Under the pieces are notes generated by a model, which had not been told where the DNA came from, made no database searches, and saw only the letters and a list, made by a program, of their open reading frames with translations. A stretch of DNA of 59,310 nucleotides from Oligoflexia bacterium (GTDB lineage Bacteria > Bdellovibrionota > UBA1018): contig JACMNQ010000073.1 in NCBI GenBank assembly GCA_014378465.1, forward strand, positions 1 to 59,310, in the 5' to 3' direction. Positions 1-9,176 of this stretch are shown here, one piece after another; position 1 is the stretch's first letter, and every line of letters starts with the position of its first letter. The position numbers were made by a program, and so were the translations under genes.

Positions 1-491
1 AGATGCAGAACAACATGGGCAAAGTATCATCCATTGATTACGGCGCGGATCTGACCGGCTTCAACAGTGCCGCTCAGAAACTGACAGAAGACATGAGAGC
101 TGCCAACCCGCTGCTCTACCCCCTGATCTACTTCAACAACACCAACCTGATGAATCAACCCGCCTACTTTGGACCGGGACTTTCATGGATCACCAACACG
201 ACGTACTTCAATCCGGCCGTGGGGCTTCCCTCTTATGCAGCAGGTCCTGGAGAAACACTGAATCCCATCACCTCCTTCGGTTCATTGCTCCAGTCCCATC
301 AAGGCCTGGTCTTTCCAGGCACGAACAATACCGGCGTCACACTGGACGTCCTCTCGGGCGGCGGAGGCTATGGACTGGTCAATACGAATAACAACGTTCT
401 TGGTCGTTTCAGCATCAATGCTTCGCCTTCGCTCACGGGCTCAATCGGTGGTGAAGAAGCGGGCTTCCGATGCGGAATCGAGCTTGAGTGA
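1..491 (+). CDS. C-terminal fragment of exported SUMF1-fold (FGE-sulfatase-like) protein
   Basis: This is the 3' end of a gene that begins before the window, so the first ATG at base 3 is probably internal. The 162 visible residues match the C-terminal part of the next gene in order: GADL near the start, then FNP..GLP, ITSF, LSGGGGYG and the closing GFRC. A terminal R-x-x-x-GFRC after a glycine-rich loop is typical of the formylglycine-generating-enzyme/SUMF1 fold, which bacteria also use as a C-type-lectin-like binding module. The two genes are therefore tandem paralogues, 98 bases apart on the coding side. Catalytic activity cannot be judged because the central part is missing. Family membership is fairly sure; the role (surface or periplasmic lipoprotein) is inferred from the paralogue. 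Confidence 0.7.
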   Translation, partial: MQNNMGKVSSIDYGADLTGFNSAAQKLTEDMRAANPLLYPLIYFNNTNLMNQPAYFGPGLSWITNTTYFNPAVGLPSYAAGPGETLNPITSFGSLLQSHQGLVFPGTNNTGVTLDVLSGGGGYGLVNTNNNVLGRFSINASPSLTGSIGGEEAGFRCGIELE

Positions 492-589
492 AAAATTTGA
501 ATGACCCATTTATTGAAATGAACCTGAGTCCAAGATGACCCATTCTCGCCTCTGAAAAGCAGCCTTACAATCAACTAGTGTGGAAAAGT

Positions 590-2869
590 ATGCTGAACGT
601 AGCTCATATCAAATCCAGAATCGGTCAAGGCGTGCTGCTTTTTGCAGTTCTCCCCGCATCCGCGTTTCTGATTGCAGGCTGTGAAGTCTCCACCGAGGTC
701 ACTCGCGAAGTGACGGCCAAGCCGTCCGTGACTCCACCCGTCGATCCCAACTCAGTCCCGATCAATTACGCCGGCATACTGAATCCAGCTTCCGCAATCA
801 CCAAGGTCTCCGCGACAGTCGGACTCCTTCCTGTCGACGCGGCCGCCGTCAAAATTTATTGCAGAGCCGGTGCGGGAGCTTACACCCTCAGCGCGACCGT
901 CCTGGGCAGCGTCAGCTCAGCGAGTCTGCCTGGACTCACGCCTGCGACATCTTATACCTGCGCCGCTCATGCATTGAACCCAGCTGGGCTCGAAGACCTG
1001 AATACTGCGACCGTTTCCTTCGCCACTCAAGGCGCACTCTCGCAAGGTTATCAGAATGTGATTCTGGTGCAGGCCTTCGGAAGTGTCAGTGCCTCAGTGA
1101 TTGATTCCACCGTTGCGGCGGATCTCGATTTCGCGGCAGGAATGCCGACCGCGTCAAAGGTGTCCATCACCTGGGCTCCTTTCGTCGCTTCAGAGGTCAA
1201 CCCCTCGACGATCTACCGGGTTCTGCGAGTGGCATCGGGAGTCGCGATTCCGAATGTCAATATCACCAATGCATGTGCCCTGAACAGCACCGCGCCATGC
1301 GTGGTGAACTGCGGTCAAGCCCTCAGTGGCGGCTCGGCGCAGACCTGCATAGATTTGATGGTCGTGTCGGCACTGGCTACGGACACTCCCGACAAGGCAA
1401 AGACTTTTGATTATTTTCTGACCGTGAAGAAGGCCGATGGAACCTACGAAACCAGTCCGAGCACAGCACTCACTGAAAATCCTTACCGGGTCAAAGTACC
1501 CATTCCGCCTTTGAACATGGTCCTGGTTCACCGGGAATCCGTGAACTACGAAACATGCAAGCACATGGGACAGAACCCGGATGCACTCAATCACAACTCC
1601 TGCGCGTACACCGGCAGTCAGGGTCTGCCGCTCAACACTGGGCCGTCAAAGCAGGTTCTCAGCTTTCCTCAATATGCAGCAAACTCCGTATTCGATTTCG
1701 GCTACCATCTGTTCATCGACCGCTGGGAAGCTGCCTGCAACTGGAACCTCTCGGGCAGCTCCGTGCCGGGCGCCGGATTGGGCACCGTCGGAGATGTTTA
1801 CTATGATACGACTCTCGGCAACTGCATGCTGAAAACGGGTGCGGCTCAATGGTCCAAGCTCGACAGTGCCAGCCTGAGCGCCTCCAACCCCTACCTGCCC
1901 AACCTGTACACCAATGGTCCCGGCAACTCGACCAACTTCGCTCAACGTCGCGTGAGACCTCCGCTCGTGAATGTGATTCGCTCTCAGGCAGTCAGCATCT
2001 GCGACACTCAGACAGCCGTCGGATATGGGCATAAACGACTGCTTCGACGACGCGAGTTCGTGGCTGCAGCCGCCTGGCCGTCACTTTCAGGTGAACCCGG
2101 TGCCAAATCAGCAAATGACATCGAAGCGCTCGAGCCCTCAAACACTTCGGGTCGACCCAGTACGATTGCCAACCCCCTGAATCATCCCTGCAACAACTGG
2201 CTCTTCGACGTTCGTTCGAACAGCACCACGAACAGTACTTACAATAATGCGTCTTTCAACTCCGGCACATCAAATCCATTCGGAGACCTCGCCAGAATCG
2301 CGGACTCAAATGGCGCTCTTTACAGCTCATCGACGGCACCCACCGTCGGAACCGCGGTCACCATCGGAAGTCAGTGGACCAGCAACTGCGTGTCCCGCTT
2401 CGGAGCCCAGGACCTCATCGGAAACGTCTGGGAGTTCAATGCGGACGAGTTTTCGAGTTCCGGGGGAACTCAATCCTCGACAGATAATGGCGCTGACCTG
2501 AGCTCCTATGTGACTGCCGCGGCGCTCGGTTCGTGCGGCAGCCTTCGGTTCAACGCGAGTTCGAATGACAATGCCTGCTCGTCCCCTTCCGCGAATCTCA
2601 ATCTCCTGAACTTCAACCCCGTGCTGGGACTACCCGATTTGAGAGGTGGCTTGAACTCGATCACCAGCTTTCCTGAAGTCCTCATCGGGCTCGGCAATCA
2701 TGTTCAGATCGACTCCGGCAATGCAAAAGTGGTGCTCTCCGGCGGGGGTGGCCGTCAGCCCGCGGGCTACGGCGGTGGAAACTTTCCCGGCCGTTACTCC
2801 ATGTGGGTGGTGCCGAGTACAAATTCCAGGGACGACATTGGATTCAGGTGTGCGACCGAAGCAGAGTGA
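590..2869 (+). CDS. Lipoprotein with Ig/FnIII-like N-terminus and SUMF1-like C-terminal domain
   Basis: The 759-residue product from ATG 590 begins with a lipoprotein signal ending in LIAGC (Cys31); a GTG at 578 would add four residues. Residues about 60-300 are beta-rich and repetitive (fibronectin/Ig-like). From about residue 310 the pattern is that of the formylglycine-generating-enzyme fold: FIDRWEAACNW, KRLLRRREFVAAAAW (the RLPTEAEWE position), DLIGNVWEFNADEF and a C-terminal DIGFRCATE. The family either makes formylglycine in sulfatases or serves as a ligand-binding fold. The active-site cysteines are not clearly placed, so a binding or structural role is more likely. It is a tandem duplicate of the truncated gene before it and is followed by another lipoprotein gene 53 bases on. 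Export is firm, function unknown. Confidence 0.8.
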   Translation: MLNVAHIKSRIGQGVLLFAVLPASAFLIAGCEVSTEVTREVTAKPSVTPPVDPNSVPINYAGILNPASAITKVSATVGLLPVDAAAVKIYCRAGAGAYTLSATVLGSVSSASLPGLTPATSYTCAAHALNPAGLEDLNTATVSFATQGALSQGYQNVILVQAFGSVSASVIDSTVAADLDFAAGMPTASKVSITWAPFVASEVNPSTIYRVLRVASGVAIPNVNITNACALNSTAPCVVNCGQALSGGSAQTCIDLMVVSALATDTPDKAKTFDYFLTVKKADGTYETSPSTALTENPYRVKVPIPPLNMVLVHRESVNYETCKHMGQNPDALNHNSCAYTGSQGLPLNTGPSKQVLSFPQYAANSVFDFGYHLFIDRWEAACNWNLSGSSVPGAGLGTVGDVYYDTTLGNCMLKTGAAQWSKLDSASLSASNPYLPNLYTNGPGNSTNFAQRRVRPPLVNVIRSQAVSICDTQTAVGYGHKRLLRRREFVAAAAWPSLSGEPGAKSANDIEALEPSNTSGRPSTIANPLNHPCNNWLFDVRSNSTTNSTYNNASFNSGTSNPFGDLARIADSNGALYSSSTAPTVGTAVTIGSQWTSNCVSRFGAQDLIGNVWEFNADEFSSSGGTQSSTDNGADLSSYVTAAALGSCGSLRFNASSNDNACSSPSANLNLLNFNPVLGLPDLRGGLNSITSFPEVLIGLGNHVQIDSGNAKVVLSGGGGRQPAGYGGGNFPGRYSMWVVPSTNSRDDIGFRCATEAE

Positions 2870-2922
2870 ATGGATCAAGTTTTAAAGAACTTCTACCGTT
2901 GAGTGGAAGACAGGTGGTTCGT

Positions 2923-5900
2923 ATGTGGAACGTGACGTTGAGACAAATCAGTCAGAAATGCGCTCTGTTCTCAGTAGTGGTGGCGGCGCTCACGGCAGCG
3001 GCGACCGGTTGCACTCTCACGTCTCCGGACAAAAACCAGCTCAAGACCTCGAACCTTCGGGAAATGCAGAACCAGAGCGACAGTATCTACCGGGTCTACA
3101 AGATTTCGGCGACCGACAGCAAGGACGTCTCCCTGGTGGGAAGCGTCCTGAAAAACGGCAAAGCTTTCGAATGGTCAAGCGCAGTGGCCGCTGACCTCGC
3201 TGCTCGTGACGCTCGTGCGGCAAAGGCCGTGACTTATGTTCTCACCGCGTATTCTCCTGGAAAAGGAAAAGACGGTGATTTTTATTACCAGACTCCGATT
3301 TTCAGCAATTCGATCGATCTCAACGGAGCAGCAACCGCACTCTGGTTGTTGATCCGCTACAGCATGATTGATCTCTCGAAGCCGACGCTACTCAGCAACA
3401 AGACCTGGGAAAACCTGCTCTTCGTCCTCGAATCCAATTGCAGCGATTGCACGAGTCTACCCGCTGAAAAAGTTTATAACCGGATCCTGAACAGCCCGGT
3501 TCTCATCAAACTCATCAACGCGCAATTACAGCTCGATCAGCCTGCGGCTTCACTCTCTTCCGCAACTCTTGGCAACCCACCCGCATTCACGGCCATTTCA
3601 GATCCTCCTTCACTCAATGGGACGGGAACCGCCATTGCCATGAAAGAATCCGAATCACGTGGATTTTTCACACGAATCTACGATCTCAGGAAATCAACGC
3701 AACCGATCTTGCCTGAATCCTGGACCCATGTCGATCAGACAGGAGCGGAAACGACTGCTGTTTCAGAAACTGACCGATATCAGTTCACGGCTGCGGATAC
3801 CTCCATCGGTGATCATTCGATTCGTGCATCCAAGGTGCTCACGGACGGAAGAACCGTGGACATCACTTTTCCAGTTCGAGTCAATCACGTCAATCATCCG
3901 CCCGTCGTCCCGCCGATCGCGATTCAGACGTTCATCAGCAATCACAAGAAGAAGATTGATCTGACCGCTATTGCCAACGCGACTGATCCAGACCCGCAGA
4001 GCGAGATCGCTTTCAACCTCGTCAGTTATCCCGAAAACATGGCACTCCAGCAGGATACCATCACTGGACACTGGATCATCGAGTGGATGCCCAATGAAAT
4101 TCCTTACGGCGACGGAGCTGATCAGTTGGGAGAACACACGGTCAGCCTGACTGCCGATGACGGAACGGATCGAACCGGATTCAGCTTCAAAGTGAATGTG
4201 CTCAAGGATCAGCTGCCGACCTTTGACCCTGCCATGGCTACCGCGTTTTCCTTCGCTGAAGGCACGGGTGCGATCACCCCCATGACCATCACCACGACGG
4301 ATGCAGATGGCGACAAGATCCTCGTGACGTGTGCCTCAGGCTGCACCAGTCTGAAGCGACTCTTTCCTGCCACGGCTGTCGGCTGGCCTGCAGCTCCCAC
4401 TTACACTGGCCTCCCCGGTAACCAGACCGTTCAATTTGACTGGATTCCCAGCTACCTCGAAACCATCGGTGGCAATGCAGCTCGCACGATCACACTCAAG
4501 CTGGATTACGACACTCGTGACGGAAATCTCAGATCCGTGGTCAAAGCTGCAATCGTGTCGGTCCCCATCACTTTGACGGTCCTCAACCGGGATGATCCTC
4601 CCACCTGGGTTACCCAACCTCCGGCTCTCGCAGGCCCGGTGACAGAAGGCGCACTCATGCCGAACATTTTCGGCGTGGCCGCCGATCCGTTCGTGGCCCC
4701 TGCCACTGCGGTGGGCATCGACTACAGTCTCGAGTTCGATACTGAAGGGGATCCGAACATCAACCTGAGCACTTCGGATGTGGATAATTGCAAATGGCTG
4801 AAAGTGGACTCGACAGCTCACATCACGGGCAGCGCTCCCACCTTCAGACCGCCGTACTACACGCAGCCCTATTGCAAGGTTCGCATCGTCGCCACGGACA
4901 AGAATCTTCTCGCGACGAATTCCAATTGGATCGTCTACAGTTTCACCGATGTCAATCAGCCCATCACCAACGGGGGTCCGGCCATTCCGACTCTTACGGC
5001 GATCGAAGGTCAGCAGTTCACGCTGAATCTCGCACGATACTTTCCAGATCCGGATCGTCCAGATCTGACCGGAGCAGCCGGAATTCCTGATCCACTTGAA
5101 ACGGTCGCAACCAAAACCGGCACGATGCATTGTGAGTGCGTGAACTGCCAGGCCAAAGGCGTCTGGGGATTGATCGCCCCCGCTCAAGCTGGCAATGGCA
5201 AAGTCTCCGATCAACCGACTTGCGACGGCATGACTTTCAAATGGACTCCGAATTACATGATCGTCAACACGGGTGCCGGCGGCGCGCCGCAACCCGTTCC
5301 CACGACTTTCTCAGGACTCATACTTCGCGTCTGGGACAAGGGCTACCCCGCTGACCCTTACGTCGAAAAGACTTTTGACCTGAAAGTTGAAGATGCGCCA
5401 TCGCCGATGAGCATCACGCTCGCCAGCGGCCCCATCTCAGCCGTCGACAACGGCCAATCCGCGGCGGTCGAAGTGAGAGAAGATACTCCAGCCGGCTTCA
5501 TCAATATCAACACCGGTTATTCTCCTGGTGACAATTTCTCTTACGGTCACAAGGTTGATATCAAATGCGACAGCTGCAAACCTGCTTCGCTGGTCTCCAT
5601 CTCCGGGCTGGACCGGGCCATGGGACCTGGGACTTTCAAAATGAACATTCAACCCACATTCACCTCGGGTGACGATCAGAGCGGACCGGGCGGCACCAGC
5701 CTGGGACTGATTGATCAGATGACCCACAAAGTGGTGATCACCGTGACCGGGATCGACGCTTACGGTTCCCCGGATCCGACTCGCATCTCCACGAAAACCG
5801 TCTACCTCACGGTCAAGAACGTCAATCGTCCTCCATCAGCGATTTCTCTGAAGTTCACGCCGGGCGGCGGCGGCATTGAAGCGCTCTTTCCGGATCAGGA

Positions 5901-6258
5901 TGCCATGATTCTCGACGCCGCGAAACCAGGAATGAAAACGGTTGAGCTCAATCTGATCGATCCAGACAATTTTGAATCCGCCAATGATGAGGGTCAAAAA
6001 AATGACGTACCGGTGTTCATTTTCACCGGTATCGCCGCTGGCACCGAAGCACCGCAGTTCGGGAATATCATTCCAGCCAAGTACACTACGGACGCGGTCA
6101 AATGGACCATGGATCCAGGCGCGAGCTGCGTCTTGAGTCCCGGAGGAACCGTCACCCGAAAAGTCGCGATCTCCGGAACGGATCAGAGATCCGGCGTGGC
6201 GATCAACCGACTGTTCACCATTCGAATTCTCAACGCCAGAGGGGATTGTCGTCAGTAA
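2923..6258 (+). CDS. Large lipoprotein with tandem cadherin/Ig-like domains
   Basis: The start at 2923 is chosen because it gives a clear lipoprotein signal peptide ending AATGC (Cys30); the open frame extends 40 codons further upstream without such a signal. The product has 1111 residues. After an alpha/beta N-terminal third come several repeats with the signature of putative-Ig/cadherin-like domains: ATDPDPQSEI, NHPPV, NRDDPPTW, VNQPI, NRPPSAI, and Asp-rich calcium-type strings such as DPDNFE. These families form extended, often Ca2+-stabilised rods on the cell surface. Paired cysteines occur as CANC/CESC-like groups (CECVNC, CDSC). No catalytic motif was seen. It lies between other surface-lipoprotein genes in one orientation and probably shares their transcript. 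An adhesion or structural role is inference. Confidence 0.75.
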   Translation: MWNVTLRQISQKCALFSVVVAALTAAATGCTLTSPDKNQLKTSNLREMQNQSDSIYRVYKISATDSKDVSLVGSVLKNGKAFEWSSAVAADLAARDARAAKAVTYVLTAYSPGKGKDGDFYYQTPIFSNSIDLNGAATALWLLIRYSMIDLSKPTLLSNKTWENLLFVLESNCSDCTSLPAEKVYNRILNSPVLIKLINAQLQLDQPAASLSSATLGNPPAFTAISDPPSLNGTGTAIAMKESESRGFFTRIYDLRKSTQPILPESWTHVDQTGAETTAVSETDRYQFTAADTSIGDHSIRASKVLTDGRTVDITFPVRVNHVNHPPVVPPIAIQTFISNHKKKIDLTAIANATDPDPQSEIAFNLVSYPENMALQQDTITGHWIIEWMPNEIPYGDGADQLGEHTVSLTADDGTDRTGFSFKVNVLKDQLPTFDPAMATAFSFAEGTGAITPMTITTTDADGDKILVTCASGCTSLKRLFPATAVGWPAAPTYTGLPGNQTVQFDWIPSYLETIGGNAARTITLKLDYDTRDGNLRSVVKAAIVSVPITLTVLNRDDPPTWVTQPPALAGPVTEGALMPNIFGVAADPFVAPATAVGIDYSLEFDTEGDPNINLSTSDVDNCKWLKVDSTAHITGSAPTFRPPYYTQPYCKVRIVATDKNLLATNSNWIVYSFTDVNQPITNGGPAIPTLTAIEGQQFTLNLARYFPDPDRPDLTGAAGIPDPLETVATKTGTMHCECVNCQAKGVWGLIAPAQAGNGKVSDQPTCDGMTFKWTPNYMIVNTGAGGAPQPVPTTFSGLILRVWDKGYPADPYVEKTFDLKVEDAPSPMSITLASGPISAVDNGQSAAVEVREDTPAGFININTGYSPGDNFSYGHKVDIKCDSCKPASLVSISGLDRAMGPGTFKMNIQPTFTSGDDQSGPGGTSLGLIDQMTHKVVITVTGIDAYGSPDPTRISTKTVYLTVKNVNRPPSAISLKFTPGGGGIEALFPDQDAMILDAAKPGMKTVELNLIDPDNFESANDEGQKNDVPVFIFTGIAAGTEAPQFGNIIPAKYTTDAVKWTMDPGASCVLSPGGTVTRKVAISGTDQRSGVAINRLFTIRILNARGDCRQ

Positions 6259-6325
6259 ATTGATGCCAGCTTGAGCGAGTTCATTTGTGCACTCCAGCCA
6301 AACCGGTGTACCCTTATGAACGAAG

Positions 6326-7711
6326 ATGCCCCCTCACTTGAAGTGCAGTCTCATTCGAAATGGATTTCGAAACATCCTGACGTTCTACGGCGTCCTGGCG
6401 TCGCTCTGCCTTGCACTCAGCCCTGGAGCTGAGGCCGCGCCCCAACCGCACGGACTGACACCCCGGCAGATCCGCAGCTTTCGAGACCGCGCTCCTCGGC
6501 CTCCGTTCAAGGAACGCATCAACGCGGGCAAGGTCTACGTCTGCGAACCTTACTGCGAAGCGGCGGCGACCGTCTATTACAACGATCCGAAAAAATTTCA
6601 GGATGGTCTTGAAGTAGAGATTGAGCGTCCCGAGTACAAGGACAAGATCCGCACGGGGCAGACCGCTCTGGATGCGAAAACTCCCACACCTCCCACAGCC
6701 GCCGCGGCAAAATTTCAGAACGATACCTATCCGTCAGTGGAGCCGGAAACCGGTCCATCTTCCGGATCACCGAACCCATCTGAGTTCGGAAGTTCAACCG
6801 GTTCAGCGGCCGAAAGCCCGGTAATGCCCGCTGGGGCGACGGCCGCCACGGCGGGCGCCCCAACTTCAGCGGTGATGTCAGCGAGACCCGCGAAGCCAGA
6901 AGAGAAAAAGGAAATCGAGGACATCGAGCTGGACCCCGTTTCCCGAAGTTTCAGCACTCGCAATCCGCTTGCCTTTCTTCTGGACGTCCAACTCGGAATG
7001 ACCAGGATCTCCCGGTCATTGACCACTGCAGCGAACACGCAGACGGAGAGCGATGCCCTCGGCAAACTCGGACCCGTTCTTGAAATCAACACGCGGTTGC
7101 CTGCAATCTTCAGCACGCACCGGCATCTTGCGGTGGTGGACACGTCTTTTCGTTACTGGGGAGTGAGTTCTGAAACTTCTGAAAAAAGTGTCGCGACTCG
7201 TGAGAGCAAGACGGATCACCTGGATCTCAACGGTAGAATTCTGCTGTTCAGACAGTCTTCGAAGCTCGGTTATGGCCTGATGCTCGGCGGACGGATGGAC
7301 CGTTTCGTCACGGAGCCGGACGTCCCGCAGGGATTTTCGTCCACGCGAACCAATGTCTACCTCGGAGCTTCCGTGGCGTGGGGAGGCTTCAATCTGGATC
7401 TCAAGAAAAGCATGTTGGGTTCCGCTTCCGATGCGGATCTTTACCGCGGCACTTCAGTTTCCGCCGGTTTCTTCGAGATCAGCTCAAGATACTGTCGGCC
7501 GACAGGAACCCTGCTCAAGCTGAACTGGTCCGCCTGCGCGGTGGCGAATCTGAATTTTTCGAGCGAAACAGGCTTGGGGGATCCGGGCCGGTCCGTTTAC
7601 ACGACTCATCCTCAACATGCCTACCTGAATACGAATATCGCCCTCCAGCTTTCGCTCACGAAAGTGATTGAGCTGGTCATGGATCCCAAGGAAGCCGAGA
7701 AATCAAAATGA
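6326..7711 (+). CDS. Exported protein with C-terminal outer-membrane beta-barrel-like domain
   Basis: The 461-residue product has a signal peptide (hydrophobic core ILTFYGVLASLCLALS, cleavage near AEA-AP at about residue 39). Residues 40-110 form a small domain with a C-x3-C pair (VCEPYC). Residues about 115-210 are a Pro/Ser/Ala-rich linker. From about residue 215 onwards, alternating amphipathic strands with aromatic residues (LDVQLGM, DTSFRYWG, GLMLGGRMD, NVYLGASVAWGGFNL) look like a beta-barrel in the outer membrane. It overlaps the following von Willebrand gene by ATGA, so the two are translationally coupled and probably act together. I do not recognise a named family; function unknown. 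Confidence 0.7.
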   Translation: MPPHLKCSLIRNGFRNILTFYGVLASLCLALSPGAEAAPQPHGLTPRQIRSFRDRAPRPPFKERINAGKVYVCEPYCEAAATVYYNDPKKFQDGLEVEIERPEYKDKIRTGQTALDAKTPTPPTAAAAKFQNDTYPSVEPETGPSSGSPNPSEFGSSTGSAAESPVMPAGATAATAGAPTSAVMSARPAKPEEKKEIEDIELDPVSRSFSTRNPLAFLLDVQLGMTRISRSLTTAANTQTESDALGKLGPVLEINTRLPAIFSTHRHLAVVDTSFRYWGVSSETSEKSVATRESKTDHLDLNGRILLFRQSSKLGYGLMLGGRMDRFVTEPDVPQGFSSTRTNVYLGASVAWGGFNLDLKKSMLGSASDADLYRGTSVSAGFFEISSRYCRPTGTLLKLNWSACAVANLNFSSETGLGDPGRSVYTTHPQHAYLNTNIALQLSLTKVIELVMDPKEAEKSK

Positions 7712-9018
7712 ACTCTCCGTTGATGTTCGCAGGCCTCGCACTCATTCTGGATCTCAGCGGTTCGATGGAACAGAGACTTTTTGACAAGACCAAGCGTCAG
7801 GTCATGGTCGACAACATTTCTGCCCTGGCCACGACTCATGACAAGACCGAAGACCTGCTGATCGTGAGTTTTGGCGCCACCCAGGATCAGAGCTGCAAGG
7901 TGGTGAAGTCTGAAAATGTGAAAGCGGGTCAGCTTGGCCACTGGATTGCCCGACAGAGACCTCGGAAGTTCGCGAAGACACCGCTTGCGCTTTCTCTCAG
8001 GAGCCTGCTAGTCCCTCTGACTGAAAAAAAAATCAGCCAGATCATCGCGGTGACCGATGGAAATGATACTTGCAACGAAAACCCCTGCCAGGTCATCAGC
8101 GAACTGGACCAGAAGATCGGCCCCCAGTCCGTCAGTGTTCAGATTGACCTGATCGGTTATGATCTGGATACGAAGGAACGCAAGCAACTGGACTGTGACA
8201 CTTCCACACTCAGAAATCTCAAATACTCGGTCCATCTCGCCCGCACGGACGTCGGCCTCACCACCGCACTTCAGAATGTCACGCGTAACGCGCAGGCGAA
8301 AAAGAAGGATGCGACCAGCATTCAAGTCATGAACTCCCCGCCCAACTCCACGTTCAAAATCAAACACCTCTCCAAAGACGGCAAGGTTCTGGATGAAAAA
8401 GTCTGGAAAGGTCCCTTTCCGCTGAATCTCGCCGCCGGAGAATATGAAGTTTCGCTTCTCGGCCCGGATGGCAAGGAGCTGGGCAGTGATGTTTCCGACG
8501 AGCCGAATGCTGCCGTCGGAACCGGGAGTGCCGCAAAAGGTCGCACTCGAGGAACTCAAGGCAAGCCCAAACGCATCACGATCGACGGAAGGCAGAAAGC
8601 TTCGATCAACTTTGCCGACCTCGCCCCTCCGGCATCGAAGATCACCCTTGAAGGACCGGTCCTGGGTTTTCTGGCGACTCCCGTTGGAGACACCGAAACG
8701 AAGCCCATCAACCTTCGGTCTCCGGGAGATTATGAGCTGACTCCAGGGATGTGGCGACTGCAGCTCAATTACCCGCAGTGGCTCTCGCAAGTACCCGGTT
8801 TTGAAGTCGCCATCGAAGCCGGCAGTGACAAGAAGTTCGATATCGAAAAGGACCTGAAAAAAGAAATCCAGTGGGTGAAACTCCCCGAAGGCCGAGCTGA
8901 AGCGATGCTTGAGTTCACTCTGGGCGGAAAGTTGCAGAAAATTCTGGTTCTCAGGCAAAGCCCCGCCATCCCGCTCCCTCACGGAGTCGCGTACTCGTTC
9001 AAAGACACCACGAATTAG
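7708..9018 (+). CDS. von Willebrand factor A domain protein with PEGA-like repeats
   Basis: The protein (436 residues) opens straight into a VWA domain. The metal-ion-dependent adhesion site is visible as DLSGSM (residues 15-20), a threonine in KTPLALS and aspartate in VTDGND. After about residue 210 there are short beta-domains resembling PEGA modules (STFKIKHL..., PFPLNLAAGEYEVSLLG; GDYELTPGMWRLQL). VWA proteins bind other proteins through a bound divalent cation. Oddly there is no signal peptide: the first hydrophobic stretch is the first VWA strand, although PEGA-like modules and the coupled upstream gene suggest an envelope location. Either it is cytoplasmic or the export signal is atypical. 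The start is fixed by the ATGA overlap with the preceding gene. Confidence 0.8.
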   Translation: MNSPLMFAGLALILDLSGSMEQRLFDKTKRQVMVDNISALATTHDKTEDLLIVSFGATQDQSCKVVKSENVKAGQLGHWIARQRPRKFAKTPLALSLRSLLVPLTEKKISQIIAVTDGNDTCNENPCQVISELDQKIGPQSVSVQIDLIGYDLDTKERKQLDCDTSTLRNLKYSVHLARTDVGLTTALQNVTRNAQAKKKDATSIQVMNSPPNSTFKIKHLSKDGKVLDEKVWKGPFPLNLAAGEYEVSLLGPDGKELGSDVSDEPNAAVGTGSAAKGRTRGTQGKPKRITIDGRQKASINFADLAPPASKITLEGPVLGFLATPVGDTETKPINLRSPGDYELTPGMWRLQLNYPQWLSQVPGFEVAIEAGSDKKFDIEKDLKKEIQWVKLPEGRAEAMLEFTLGGKLQKILVLRQSPAIPLPHGVAYSFKDTTN

Positions 9019-9102
9019 GCGCGTTTGTCCGGTGTCTTCTCGTCTATCTCATCCTTCTCGTGTCTTTCATGACACATGGAAATACTTTATTTTCCTAAAT
9101 AA

Positions 9103-9130
9103 TTGACCTTTTTAGTCAGCTAAAGATAAA
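9103..9130 (+). promoter_or_regulatory. Candidate sigma-70 promoter before the giant Ig-repeat gene
   Basis: TTGACC (9103-9108) is separated by 16 bases from GATAAA (9125-9130) in an AT-rich gap between two genes. Transcription would begin near 9137, just downstream of the first possible ATG at 9135, which argues for translation from ATG 9177. Read by eye only; the -10 match is moderate. Confidence 0.4.
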
Positions 9131-9176
9131 CTGGATGAAAGCCGATCTTCCATTTGCTGAACGTACAGGGCTAAAC

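Noticed and set aside
4336..5292. Minus-strand open frame of 318 codons
   Set aside because: Antisense to the Ig-like lipoprotein gene; no start signal or domain.
9135..9176. ATG 9135 as start of the giant Ig-repeat gene
   Set aside because: It would lie only five bases after the proposed -10 box; ATG 9177 still gives a complete lipoprotein signal.
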